The notes under the pieces were generated by a model that did not search any database, was not told the DNA's origin, and worked only from the letters and a program-made list of their open reading frames with translations. This document shows positions 8,890-18,200 of a stretch of 64,000 nucleotides of DNA, in pieces. Every line of letters starts with the position of its first letter. Position 1 is the stretch's first letter. The DNA lies in NCBI RefSeq assembly GCF_000585395.1, contig NZ_KK073875.1, positions 186,001-250,000 of the forward strand, in the 5' to 3' direction. The stretch is from Saccharibacillus sacchari DSM 19268. GTDB taxonomy: Bacteria; Bacillota; Bacilli; Paenibacillales; Paenibacillaceae. The translations under genes and the position numbers were made by a program.

Positions 8890-9573
8890 GTGAAATTTTT
8901 CTTGGATACCGGCAATCTGGATGAAATCAAACGGATCGTGCGTTTGGGCTTGGTGGACGGAGTGACGACGAACCCTTCGCTGATTGCGAAAGAAGGGCGC
9001 CAATTTCAGGATGTAATCAAGGAAATCACGGCGATCGTTCCCGGTCCTGTCAGCGCCGAGGTCGTATCGCTGAAGGGCGACGAAATGATCGCGGAAGCGC
9101 TGGAAATCGCGCAATGGGCACCGAACGTCGTCATTAAGCTCCCGATGACGGAAGAAGGCCTGTATGCATGCAGCCAGCTCAGCAAAAAAGGCATCCGGAC
9201 CAACGTGACGCTGATCTTCTCCGCGGCGCAAGGACTCATGGCAGCCAAAGCGGGCGCGACCTATATCAGCCCCTTCATCGGACGCCTCGACGACATCGGC
9301 GTGGACGGCATGGAGCTGATCTCGGATCTTCGCACCATTCTCGACACGTACGATCTCAAATCCGAAATCATCGCAGCCAGCATCCGCCATATCGGCCATG
9401 TCCAGCAAGCCGCGTTGGCAGGCGCGCATATCGCGACCATTCCGGGTTCGATCCTGCCGAAGCTGTGGGCGCATCCGCTGACGGACAAAGGCATCGACCA
9501 ATTCCTCAAAGACTGGGAAAGCGTCCCTAAAGCCGCCGACTCCGTCAAAGAAAAAGCCGATACGAAAGCCTGA
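8890..9573 (+). CDS. TalC/FSA-family transaldolase or fructose-6-phosphate aldolase
   Basis: A 227-residue class I aldolase of the small transaldolase subfamily. It starts [15 protein letters not shown], has [14 protein letters not shown] near 24-37, and the Schiff-base Lys83 in NVVIKLPMT. The later [19 protein letters not shown] and [14 protein letters not shown] blocks also fit. Transaldolase (pentose phosphate) and FSA activities cannot be separated by eye. GTG 8890 is chosen because GAGGAGGAA lies five bases before it and family N-termini begin there. A strong terminator follows. Confidence 0.92.
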   Translation: MKFFLDTGNLDEIKRIVRLGLVDGVTTNPSLIAKEGRQFQDVIKEITAIVPGPVSAEVVSLKGDEMIAEALEIAQWAPNVVIKLPMTEEGLYACSQLSKKGIRTNVTLIFSAAQGLMAAKAGATYISPFIGRLDDIGVDGMELISDLRTILDTYDLKSEIIAASIRHIGHVQQAALAGAHIATIPGSILPKLWAHPLTDKGIDQFLKDWESVPKAADSVKEKADTKA

Positions 9574-9604
9574 TTTTCGCACGGCCGGCTTGTTTCCTTA
9601 TAAC

Positions 9605-9638
9605 AAAAGCCCGCTCTTCCCGAGCGGGCTTTTTGACA
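9605..9638. terminator. Bidirectional intrinsic terminator
   Basis: AGCCCGCTC pairs perfectly with GAGCGGGCT around a 5-nt loop, with A-run before and T-run after. It separates the convergent TalC/FSA and DUF418 genes. Confidence 0.9.
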
Positions 9639-9643
9639 TTCCG

Positions 9644-10888
9644 TCAGGCACGAATCCGTTCGGAAAGTTCGGCGTTCTCCGGCGCTTCGACGCGCACCGG
9701 CTTCCTCGGCTGCCCTTTCCGGGACAGATACGTCCAGACGCGCAGCGCTTTCTCGACCGGGCCGTTGCGGAATTTGTTCAAGTACAACGGGCTGAGCCAC
9801 AGCTGCGCCGCATATACGGCCAGCACGATCAGCGTTCCGACCGCGACTCCGGCGCGTCCGAACAATCCCAATCCGTACCCGTAGAAGATCGTGGTGCATA
9901 TGACGCTTTGCATCAGATAATTCGTGAGCGACAAGCGTCCGACCGCCTCGAATCGCTTCAAAATCGCGAAGCGGCGGCGGCTTGCGTAAAGCAGCGCAAA
10001 CGCGTAAATGTAACCCAGCGCCAGCAGCGATCCGCCCAGCGTATCACCGATCCCGACCCCCGGCAGTCCGCTTGCGCCGAACTGCGGCGCGAGTACGGAG
10101 AACGATTTGGTGAGCAAGCCGACCGAAACGAAAACGGCGGCTCGGCGCGCGTACGTCCGCCGCATGGCGACGGGGTCGTCGAACGTACCGACCTTCGCCG
10201 CCCTCATCCCCAGCAGGAACATGGGCGCGATCATCAGCGGCGCGAGCAGGACGGCGAACGCCATGATCCATGTCTCGCCCATTCCGAACGGATCGGCGTT
10301 ATTGCGGAAATCCTTGATTTCCTCATAGGTTCCGCTCCCGTACACGTCGCGGCTTTGCATGACGTACGTTCGCGTATGCTCCGAGTCCCCGAACTCCGTC
10401 ATGTCGGCATCGGAAGGAAAAGCACCCAGAATGCCCATGATTCCCAGCAGCAGCGTCGCCCAGACAAGCAGCGTTTTCGGTTTGCGGTTCAGGAACAGCA
10501 GAAGGAAAAATCCGGTCGCCCCGTAAAAAGTCAAAATATCCCCTTCCCACAAAAATAGCGAGTGCAGCAAACCAAAAACAAACAATAGCAAAAAGCGGCG
10601 TGCCAGATGGCATTTCGGCCGAAGTTCGCGCGATTTCAGACTGTCGGACAACTTCACCATGCCGAATCCGAACATGAAGGCGAAAATCGGCATGAAGCTT
10701 CCGACGACCGCGATGAACAGGAACGAATGGAACGCGAGATCCGCTCCCGCGATCCCGAACAACTCAGGCATGGTTTCCCCGAACAGGCCGTATTGGAAAA
10801 TCAGCATGTTCGCCACGATGATTCCGGACAGGCTGAATCCTCTCAAACCGTCAATCAAATGAATCCTTTTACTTTTCGTCAACTCCAT
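9644..10888 (-). CDS. DUF418-family polytopic membrane protein (YeiB-like)
   Basis: A 414-residue membrane protein of the DUF418/DUF1624 superfamily. RIHLIDGLRGFSLSGIIVANM at the N-terminus is the hallmark (its first 20 residues suffice). The C-terminal DUF418 half has LTNYLMQSV and GPVEKALRVWTYL. About ten hydrophobic segments are visible. The family resembles membrane acyltransferases, but its substrate is unknown. ATG 10888 or the adjacent GTG may start translation; the SD (GAGGTG) is close. It diverges from a two-component system and shares a region of repeated TTAACG motifs, so it is a candidate target of that system. Confidence 0.82.
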   Translation of the reverse strand: MELTKSKRIHLIDGLRGFSLSGIIVANMLIFQYGLFGETMPELFGIAGADLAFHSFLFIAVVGSFMPIFAFMFGFGMVKLSDSLKSRELRPKCHLARRFLLLFVFGLLHSLFLWEGDILTFYGATGFFLLLFLNRKPKTLLVWATLLLGIMGILGAFPSDADMTEFGDSEHTRTYVMQSRDVYGSGTYEEIKDFRNNADPFGMGETWIMAFAVLLAPLMIAPMFLLGMRAAKVGTFDDPVAMRRTYARRAAVFVSVGLLTKSFSVLAPQFGASGLPGVGIGDTLGGSLLALGYIYAFALLYASRRRFAILKRFEAVGRLSLTNYLMQSVICTTIFYGYGLGLFGRAGVAVGTLIVLAVYAAQLWLSPLYLNKFRNGPVEKALRVWTYLSRKGQPRKPVRVEAPENAELSERIRA

Positions 10889-10904
10889 CACCTCTGCACT
10901 AAGC

Positions 10905-10996
10905 TTAACGTCCCGCGTTGAATAGACGCTAAAGCGTATCTTAACGTTTGCTTAACGCGGCGAAAAAAGATCCCCGTTGCTTTAACGCGGGTTAAG
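10905..10996. promoter_or_regulatory. Cluster of TTAACG motifs between DUF418 gene and two-component operon
   Basis: TTAACG occurs at 10905, 10941, 10952 and 10982, and a mirrored GTTAAG at 10991. The pair at 10941 and 10952 has the 11-bp direct-repeat period used by OmpR/PhoB-type dimers. The last pair abuts a TACACT candidate -10 near 11007. Binding by the adjacent response regulator is inferred. Confidence 0.5.
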
Positions 10997-11067
10997 ATTT
11001 GTCTGGTACACTGAAAAAACCGGGTCGAACCCAATCGATCCGGATGATCGTCAGGAGGAATACGTTT

Positions 11068-11802
11068 ATGCACCAGCCAGCCAAAATTTTGATCGTGGAC
11101 GACGAAAAAGCTATCGTGCAGATGATCGAGATGGTCCTGCGCAAAGAAGGCTTCGAACATATCCATACCGCGGGCACGGCCGCCGAAGGCATGCGGCTGC
11201 TCGGCGAATACGGCGCGGACGTCATTTTGCTCGACGTCATGCTGCCGGATCGGACCGGCTTCGAGCTGGGACCGCAGATTCGCGCAATGTCGGATGCCCA
11301 TCTGATTTATTTGACCGCCCGCACGACCGATCTGGACCGCCTCACCGGCTTCGCCGTCGGCGGCGACGATTACGTGATCAAACCTTTCAATCCGCTCGAG
11401 ATCGCGGCGCGGATCAAAGCCAGGCTGCGACGGGGAAACGCCGAACCGTCTTCTTCCGCTCCGGCCGCAGCGCCCGCCGATTCCAGGCAGCGCTACGATT
11501 TTGGCGGCTTCGTGCTGGACGAACGGGCCGGAGAGCTGCGCGTCGGCGGCGATCCCGTTCCTTGCCCCGCACAGGCCTATCAGCTGCTGCTGTTTTTGTG
11601 CCGAAATCCGAATATCGTTTTTTCCAAATCGCAGCTGTACGAATCGGTCTGGGGTTTCGACGGAGCGAGCGACGACAATACGGTCATGGTCCATATTCGC
11701 AAAATCCGCGAGCGGATCGAAGCCGATCCGGGTGCGCCCAAGCATCTGCTGACCGTTCGCGGGCTCGGTTATAAGCTGGTCAAAGGTCAGGCTTCGCCAT
11801 GA
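11068..11802 (+). CDS. OmpR/PhoB-family response regulator
   Basis: A 244-residue DNA-binding response regulator. The receiver domain (1-118) has the acidic pair D11/D12, phosphoacceptor D56 in ILLDVMLPD and the conserved K105 in YVIKPFNPLE. A Ser/Ala/Pro linker (about 127-142) leads to a winged-helix domain ending with RKIRERIEADP and VRGLGYKLVKG. ATG 11068 follows AGGAGG; the frame is open upstream without a better site. Its stop overlaps the kinase start as ATGA, so the two are coupled. The signal sensed by the pair is unknown. Confidence 0.93.
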   Translation: MHQPAKILIVDDEKAIVQMIEMVLRKEGFEHIHTAGTAAEGMRLLGEYGADVILLDVMLPDRTGFELGPQIRAMSDAHLIYLTARTTDLDRLTGFAVGGDDYVIKPFNPLEIAARIKARLRRGNAEPSSSAPAAAPADSRQRYDFGGFVLDERAGELRVGGDPVPCPAQAYQLLLFLCRNPNIVFSKSQLYESVWGFDGASDDNTVMVHIRKIRERIEADPGAPKHLLTVRGLGYKLVKGQASP

Positions 11803-13601
11803 AAAAAAACATGAACCTCAAAGCCGGGCGGATCGCCCGAAGGCTCGGGCTGCATTTTACGCTGCAATTTTTCGCGATCTGGATTTCGGTGCTGGTTACC
11901 GTATTCGTATCCATGTTCGTCCTGCTTTATTTCATGGGCAAAGATCAACTGCAAAGCGATTCGCCTTCCAAAATCCTGGATTCGCTGTCGTTGGAGACGA
12001 TGGTGGACGGGGGAGGCGCGCAGTTGTCCGCGTTATGGGACAAGCAGCTGGAGAATATGGGCTATTGGCTTCAGATCGTGAACGAAGACGGCAAAACGAT
12101 CTATGCGGCGAACGTGCCGGACGACGTGCCCGACCGCTATTCGGCCATCCAATTGCTTCGAATCGCTGATTCGCTAAGGCTGGGCGATTACCAAGTCGCC
12201 ACGCTTTACGAAGAATTCGACGGCTACAACAGCTTGTACATGCTCGGCCGCAAAGATGTCGAAGGCGAACAACTGAAGCAATGGTTCGACCTTTATTCCC
12301 GAAACGGGCGGATCGGGGATAAAGCTTCTTCGGCGCTCCTGGACGCCGAAGCCAAAGGTTCGGGCGCGTCCCTTCGCGTGCTGGACCCGGACGGCCAGGT
12401 CATCCAAAGCGTCGGGCTTCGCGGCGATACGGAAGGCTACGGGGGTCTTGATCTCGTCAAGCATCGTTACGACGCGGCCTTCAGGATTTCGTCGTACGAC
12501 GATCCGGCTACGGGATACACCTGGCTGCTGGAGTCGCCCCGTTCCGGTATTGCTTCGCCCGAACAGCCGATGCTGCGCACGATTCTGACCGTCTCCGCGA
12601 TCGTCGGCGGCGCGATTCTGCTGCTGGCGCTCGCCCTTGCCGCCTGGCACGGTTATCGCTACGGCGGACCGCTCCTGCTATTCATGCGCGGCTTCGAGCG
12701 CATGGGCCGCGGCGAATACGACCGGGTGTTCACGGAAAAAGAGCAGCGCAAAATTTTCCGCAAAAACGGACGCTTCCGCACCCGCTACAAACTGTACAGC
12801 GAAGTAATCGCCGGCTTCTCCGACATGGCGGCCCGCCTGGAGCAAGCGCGCAGCGAACGCCTGAAGCTGGAACGTTCGCGCGAGGAATGGATGGCCGGCA
12901 TCTCGCATGACTTGCGCACGCCCCTGTCGGCCGTCCAAGGGTACGGACATCTGCTCGAAAGCGGCCAATTCCGCTGGAGCGAGGCCGAACTGCGCGATAT
13001 GGGCACGACCGTTCGCGAAAAAAGCGATTACATGCTTGAGCTGCTTCAGGATTTTTCGCTAACCTTTGAATTGAAAAACCATACGCCCGGCGAAAATTTG
13101 GAGCCGCTCGAACTGAACGAGTTCGTGCGCCGGGCGGTACTGCGTTACGTGAACGACGCCACGCTCACGGACGTCGCGTTCGATTTCGAAGAAAGCCGCG
13201 GCCGGATCGCGATCATGGCGAACGCCAAATGGTTTCAGCGGCTGCTCGACAACCTGATCTCCAACGCGGTCAAGCATAACGGGCCGGGCACGACCGTATT
13301 GATCGGCGTGACGTCCGAGAACGGAAACGCGCTCGTGAACGTGCGCGACGACGGCGTCGGCATGGACGAACACACGAAATCCCGTTTGTTCGACCGTTAC
13401 TTCCGCGGAACGAACACTGAAGAAAGCATAGACGGATCGGGACTGGGCATGAGCATCGCCTACGCGATCGTCGCCGCGCACCGGGGTACGATCAATGTCG
13501 AGGCGGAGCCCGGAGCAGGCACGTCGATCACGCTGAGTTTTCCCGAGACCGACGACGCGTTTCCTCAGGCTTCGACCTCAACCGAAACGCTGAACCGGTA
13601 A
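11799..13601 (+). CDS. Membrane sensor histidine kinase
   Basis: A 600-residue kinase cognate to the preceding regulator. A first membrane helix (about 27-50) and a second (about 263-287) bracket a 210-residue extracytoplasmic sensor domain without a motif I recognise. A HAMP-like linker, a coiled-coil stretch (EQARSERLKLERSREEW) and the DHp domain follow, with phospho-accepting His370 in GISHDLRTPLSAV. The ATPase domain has NLISNAVKHN, DDGVGMDE and GSGLGMSIA. All catalytic boxes are intact. The sensor region is the part worth structural prediction. Confidence 0.92.
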   Translation: MKKNMNLKAGRIARRLGLHFTLQFFAIWISVLVTVFVSMFVLLYFMGKDQLQSDSPSKILDSLSLETMVDGGGAQLSALWDKQLENMGYWLQIVNEDGKTIYAANVPDDVPDRYSAIQLLRIADSLRLGDYQVATLYEEFDGYNSLYMLGRKDVEGEQLKQWFDLYSRNGRIGDKASSALLDAEAKGSGASLRVLDPDGQVIQSVGLRGDTEGYGGLDLVKHRYDAAFRISSYDDPATGYTWLLESPRSGIASPEQPMLRTILTVSAIVGGAILLLALALAAWHGYRYGGPLLLFMRGFERMGRGEYDRVFTEKEQRKIFRKNGRFRTRYKLYSEVIAGFSDMAARLEQARSERLKLERSREEWMAGISHDLRTPLSAVQGYGHLLESGQFRWSEAELRDMGTTVREKSDYMLELLQDFSLTFELKNHTPGENLEPLELNEFVRRAVLRYVNDATLTDVAFDFEESRGRIAIMANAKWFQRLLDNLISNAVKHNGPGTTVLIGVTSENGNALVNVRDDGVGMDEHTKSRLFDRYFRGTNTEESIDGSGLGMSIAYAIVAAHRGTINVEAEPGAGTSITLSFPETDDAFPQASTSTETLNR

Positions 13602-13636
13602 CGGCGCGACGCCCGACGAACCGAAACGCAGCCTGC

Positions 13637-13675
13637 GAAAAGTTCCTTTTCGCGCAAGGGCTTTTCCGTTTTTTC
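13637..13675 (+). terminator. Weak candidate terminator after the two-component operon
   Basis: AAAAG and CCTT pair with AAGG and CTTTT around TTCGCGC with a 2x2 internal loop, followed by CCGTTTTTTCC. The stem is weak but placed 36 bp after the kinase stop. Confidence 0.4.
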
Positions 13676-13705
13676 CGAATCTGCTTCGTTTGGTTGATCG
13701 TACAT

Positions 13706-13746
13706 TTGACACCGCTTTCCGAAGTTCGTATACTTGCGTGAGCAAG
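13706..13746 (+). promoter_or_regulatory. marR promoter with overlapping operator dyad
   Basis: TTGACA (13706-13711), a 17-bp spacer and TATACT (13729-13734) form a near-perfect sigma-A promoter. Overlapping the -10 end and start site is CTTGC-GTGA-GCAAG (13733-13746), a perfect dyad of the size MarR dimers bind. Autorepression by the downstream MarR protein is inferred. Confidence 0.65.
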
Positions 13747-13814
13747 CACCAAAGCCAGAATAAGCAGGTCGAACCGCGGGCGCGGAATTCGGCCGCGCAA
13801 GAGGGGGATTAGCC

Positions 13815-14267
13815 TTGTATCAGCCGCAAGATTCGATCGGTTTTCAACTGGGCGTCATTTATCGAAAAGTCAGCAACCGTCTCGCCGCCAACCTTAAAGA
13901 TTACGACCTGACGCCCGAGCAATGGTCCGTCATGTGCTGCATCTGCTTCAAGGAAGGCATGAACCAAAAAGAAATCGCCGAGCGCACGGTCAAAGATCAG
14001 CCGACCGTGACCCGCATTCTCAATGTCCTGCATCGCAAAGGACTGATCATGCGCAGCAGCGACCGGGCGGACCGACGCGCTTACCTGATCTATCCGACCG
14101 AAAAAGGCCGTCAGGTCACCGAAGAGACGTCCGTGATCGAGCGGCACCACAACGCCGCCATGATCGAAGATTTTTCGCCGGAACAACTGGAACTGCTGGC
14201 GGAAGCTTTCCGCAAAATCGAACGCAATGCCGAGCGGTACGGCGACGGCCCCGCAATCGAGACCTGA
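13815..14267 (+). CDS. MarR-family transcriptional regulator
   Basis: A 150-residue winged-helix repressor. The dimerisation helix leads into LTPEQWSVMCCICFKEG, the recognition helix region is NQKEIAERTVKDQPTVTRIL (residues about 56-75), and the wing carries SDRADRRAYLIYPTEKG. Two adjacent Cys residues (near 44-45) sit in helix 2 and might be redox-sensing, as in other MarR proteins; this is a guess. The start is TTG at 13815 with GAGGGGG upstream. No other gene follows before a strong terminator, so its targets are probably elsewhere or itself. Confidence 0.88.
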   Translation: MYQPQDSIGFQLGVIYRKVSNRLAANLKDYDLTPEQWSVMCCICFKEGMNQKEIAERTVKDQPTVTRILNVLHRKGLIMRSSDRADRRAYLIYPTEKGRQVTEETSVIERHHNAAMIEDFSPEQLELLAEAFRKIERNAERYGDGPAIET

Positions 14268-14346
14268 ATATCGCTAATCCGGACAGCCGCGAAAGGCTCT
14301 GCGCTGCCAAGCGTTTCGGCAAGTCTGCGCGGTTCGAACATTCTCC

Positions 14347-14394
14347 AAAAAAACCTCCTTTTCGTACGGCAAGCCGCGAAAAGGAGGTTTTTTT
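14347..14394. terminator. Strong bidirectional terminator
   Basis: AAAAAAACCTCCTTTTCG pairs with CGAAAAGGAGGTTTTTTT across a 12-nt loop. It separates marR from the convergent MBL-fold gene. Confidence 0.92.
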
Positions 14395-14434
14395 AGCATG
14401 CGAATCGCCATGCGCGCAAGTTCTCGGAGAAAAG

Positions 14435-15163
14435 TTATCGTGCCTTGGCTTTGGCATCTTTCCGCGCTTTAAGCTTGGCTTCCAACTCGCGCGCACGCAG
14501 GATCTCCGCCTCCATATCGTCAAGCTTCCCTGCGGGTCGATACACCGTAGATCCATGGCAGACCTCGATTCGTTCCGGATCAAGTTCCCGCACGATAGCG
14601 AAAGCGCTGCGCATTGCCAATTCCGGGTCCGGCGTAAAGCGGGGCTGAATCAACTTGCCGCGCTTGCCGTTAAACAAATCCCCTGCCAGCAGCACGTTCT
14701 CCCCTTGATGAAAATACACGACATGTCCCGGAGAATGTCCGGGCGTCCAATACGGTGTCAGCGACCCGTGAGCGGCCAGCTCCTTGCTTTTCCCTTGAAC
14801 AAACGGAAGAGGCTGTAAAATCCCTTTTTCCACATGAACATGAGCTTTATCTTTGCCCGGATAAGCCTTTTCTCCTTCGGCATAAGGAATCTCTGTCGCG
14901 TGCATATAGACCGGCACATCATGGACTCGCAAAATATTTTGAAGTCCGCCGACATGGTCGGAATGTCCGTGCGTCAGCAGAATTTGCTTCAGCGGGCCTG
15001 CATCCATTCTTTCAATAGCTTTCAAAATCCCCTTGGTCATAAAGGACATCCCCGTATCGACCAGCGTAACTCCGTCTTGTTCCGCCACGATCCATACTTG
15101 GATCGGAAGCCCTACCCAGACGCCTACGCTTCGGATCGATTCCGTAATCGACTTAACCCCCAT
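14435..15163 (-). CDS. MBL-fold metallo-hydrolase
   Basis: A 242-residue metallo-beta-lactamase-fold hydrolase. The dinuclear zinc motif HGHSDH lies at residues 65-70, and later ligands are His in TPGHSPGHV, Asp in LLAGDLF and His in VCHGS. These match glyoxalase II-like or lactonase-like members of the superfamily; the substrate is not clear. The C-terminus is Lys/Ala-rich (LKARKDAKAKAR). ATG 15163 fits an upstream GGAG at nine bases better than the TTG two codons earlier. No neighbours clarify its role. Confidence 0.85.
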   Translation of the reverse strand: MGVKSITESIRSVGVWVGLPIQVWIVAEQDGVTLVDTGMSFMTKGILKAIERMDAGPLKQILLTHGHSDHVGGLQNILRVHDVPVYMHATEIPYAEGEKAYPGKDKAHVHVEKGILQPLPFVQGKSKELAAHGSLTPYWTPGHSPGHVVYFHQGENVLLAGDLFNGKRGKLIQPRFTPDPELAMRSAFAIVRELDPERIEVCHGSTVYRPAGKLDDMEAEILRARELEAKLKARKDAKAKAR

Positions 15164-15196
15164 GCTCAATCGCTCCGTTCTGTTGATTATAAATAA

Positions 15197-15226
15197 GCCG
15201 CCCCTTGACCATAAGGGGCGGCTCCA
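15197..15226 (-). terminator. Intrinsic terminator after GH3 gene
   Basis: GCCGCCCCTT pairs with AAGGGGCGGC around a 6-nt loop. On the minus strand it is followed by TTATTTAT. It lies 24 bp after the GH3 stop. Confidence 0.8.
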
Positions 15227-15249
15227 AAGCTGTCAAGCTGACGCTTGGA

Positions 15250-18200
15250 TCAGGAACGAAGCGGAACCAGAGTCAGTTCGCTTAAACGGATCGGCCCATG
15301 CAGCGTGATATGCAGCAGTGCCGGAGTCTCGGAGTGAGCCACTTGCTTAAGAAGCTGGGTGTCCAGCGTATGCCAAGCTTTGACTCTGGAAGCGGCTACT
15401 TCTTCGCTCCCAAGCAACTCCCCCTCTGATCCATGGAGGCGCAACTCGATACGCCCTACCGACTCTCCGCTTCGTACCCGCAACTTCCAACCCGAAATTC
15501 CCTGCGACACATCAACATTTCGGAAAATCAACTCGCCCGGTATATCAGCGTGAACGGGAGCCGCCGCTGTTGCTCCGCGTTCGCCTTCATCCAGCAGCAC
15601 CTGCTCGTAATCGTCAAAGTTTTCGCCGCGAGTTGTCTGGTATAGATCGCGCGGCGGAACAAGTTCTCCGACGACGGTCACAGCCGTTTGCGTACGAATA
15701 TCCGATGACGATGAACCGATCAGCAGCGTATAGACGCCGGATTCGACGCAGAACCGGTCTCGGGACACATCCCAGAATGCCAGCTCTTCCACGGGCAACT
15801 CGAAAGCGACCGTCACGTTTTGTCCCGCCGGAACCCGGATACGTTCAAACCCTTTGAGCTGCTTCAATGGACGTTTGACCGAAGAAGCTTCAGCCCGAAC
15901 ATACAATTGCGGAACTTCTTCGCTGTCGACGCTGCCCGTATTCGTCAGTTCGAACGTCACGCGAATCGTATCTTCAGCCGCTACAGCCTCTTGTTCAAGA
16001 ATCGGCGTTCCATACTCGAAGCTGCTGTAAGTCAATCCATGTCCGAACGGATACAGCACGTCGCCTTCGAAATATTGGTAAGTCTGACCTCTTTTGATGA
16101 TATCGTAGTCGATCATAGGCGCCAGATCCTGTTCAGACTGATACCAGGTCATGCTCAGACGGCCAGACGGAGCAACCTCTCCGAACAAGATATCGGCCAG
16201 TGCCGAGCCCATCTCTTGCCCGCCGTGCGCGTTATACAGAATAGCGGGAACCAGGTCCGCAATTTCGCCAAGAACGAACGGATAACTGCCGACAATCACG
16301 ACAACCGTATTGGGATTGGCTGCATGCACGGCGCGAATTAAGGCTTCCTGACTCGGCGGCAACGACAGCGAAGGACGGTCAATCTCTTCCTTGCCGTTAA
16401 TATACGGGCTGTTGCCTACGCAGACGATCGCGACATCGCTCAGACGCGCCGCTTCGGCCGCTTGGGCGATTCCGTCTTGTATAGTCTCCAGTCGCAGCGG
16501 GGCAGCGGCATCTTCGCCCTCCGTGATCAAAGCTCGAAGCGTACGATCGTTTTCTCCGGCTAAAAGAGTTTCCGATTCTATAGGTGTATCCGTAGCGGAT
16601 ACTCCCTTCGATGAACTCCAACCGATCGGGGCTCCATTCCGCTGACGCAGCGTGATCTCGCCGTCCAAGCCTTCTTCAAGATCGAACAGTTCTTTGACGA
16701 ACCATCCTCCGATATGTTCGGCCGAAGCTCCGATTGGCTGATCATCCTGCGCGCTGACAAATCGACCGTTGGCATGAGCGCGGAGCCTATGCTGCCCCCA
16801 GCCCCAGCGGTTCAATTCAAGCAAAGAAACATCGGATGAAGCATCGGATTCTTCGGATTGCACACTGAGAACACCTGTCTCATCACTGCGTACTCGAAGC
16901 ACTTTCCCGTCATTGGCGTCAACCAAGCGCACCGTATCGCTGCCTTCCACATATCGAACGACTCCCGTCTGCTCTGCTGCATGGTTACTCGTCAGTCCGG
17001 CGGCTGTCTGCTCGCGCAGCGCCATCCAGCGGGCCGGCTCATCCACGGCTGCAATCGCATCATTTGCTTCCTGTACGGTTGCTGCTTCCCGGGAACGTCG
17101 AGAGAGTTCACCAGCCGAATCGTGCTCGTTCACTTCTCCACTCAGCTTCGTTACGATACCGTCCAAAATCGATACGCGATACGGCAACGTGCCGCTATAC
17201 CAGTCCGCCCAGACCGCATCTGCGGTCGGTCCCACAACGGCCACACTCTTCGTCTCCGCACGGCGCAACGGCAGAATGCCGTCGTTCTTCAGCAGCACAA
17301 CCGATTGCTCTGCCGCACGCTTGGCAAGTTCGGCATGTTCCGCAGCGCACAATACGGATTCCGGAATCTGCGCATACGGATTGTTTTCTTGCGGGTCGAA
17401 TTGCCCCAACCGGAAGCGCACACGGAAAATATTGACCAGTGCACGATCCACGTCCGCTTCGACGATCAGGCGCCGTTCCAGCGCTTCGCGTGCCGCGGGA
17501 ATCACCAGTTCCACGTCGTCGGTGAGACAGTCGACGCCCGCAAGCAACGCCCCTGCTACCGATTCGGCATGCGATTCATGATACTTGTGGAAATTGACCG
17601 TCTGCGACAAATCACCGCCGTCGCAGACGATAAAGCCATCCATTTTCCATTCGTCTTTGACGAACTTTTGCACATAAGGGCTTTCGATCGCCGGTGTCCC
17701 GTTAATCGAGTTGTAGGCGGTCATCATCGATAACGCGCCGCCTTCTTCGAACGGGATACGGAACGCTTCCAAGTAATACTCCCGCATATTGCGCGGCGTT
17801 ACGCTGGACGAACCGTCCAGACGTCCCACTTCGTTATTGTTGGCGAAGAAGTGCTTCAGCGTCGCCACCATTTTCAAATAAAATTCATGCTCGCCCTGCA
17901 TCCCTCGCGCCAGATTAGCCGTGAGTTTACCCGTCAAATGCGGATCTTCCCCGTAAGCTTCTTCCGTGCGCCCCCACAGCGGGTTCTTCTCCATATCGAC
18001 CGTGGGCGCCCACAGTGTCAACCCATGCTTCTCCGGCGCGCTATGATGATAAGCCCGCGCTTCGTCTCCAATGACCGAACCGATCTCGCGCAGCAGCTCC
18101 TTGTTCCACGTGGACGATAAGCTCATCGGCTGCGGGAATACGGTAGCGACGCCTTTCCATGCCACGCCGTGCGCAGCCTCGCCTCCGACATTATAAGCAG

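Noticed and set aside
8797..9582. A 261-codon frame antisense to the TalC/FSA gene
   Set aside because: Shadow of a conserved aldolase; the composition is Arg/Asp/Phe-rich and matches no family.
9590..10558. A 322-codon rightward frame opposite the DUF418 gene
   Set aside because: It begins inside a terminator hairpin and its product is Arg/Gln/His-rich without motifs; the DUF418 frame has hydrophobic periodicity and family hallmarks.
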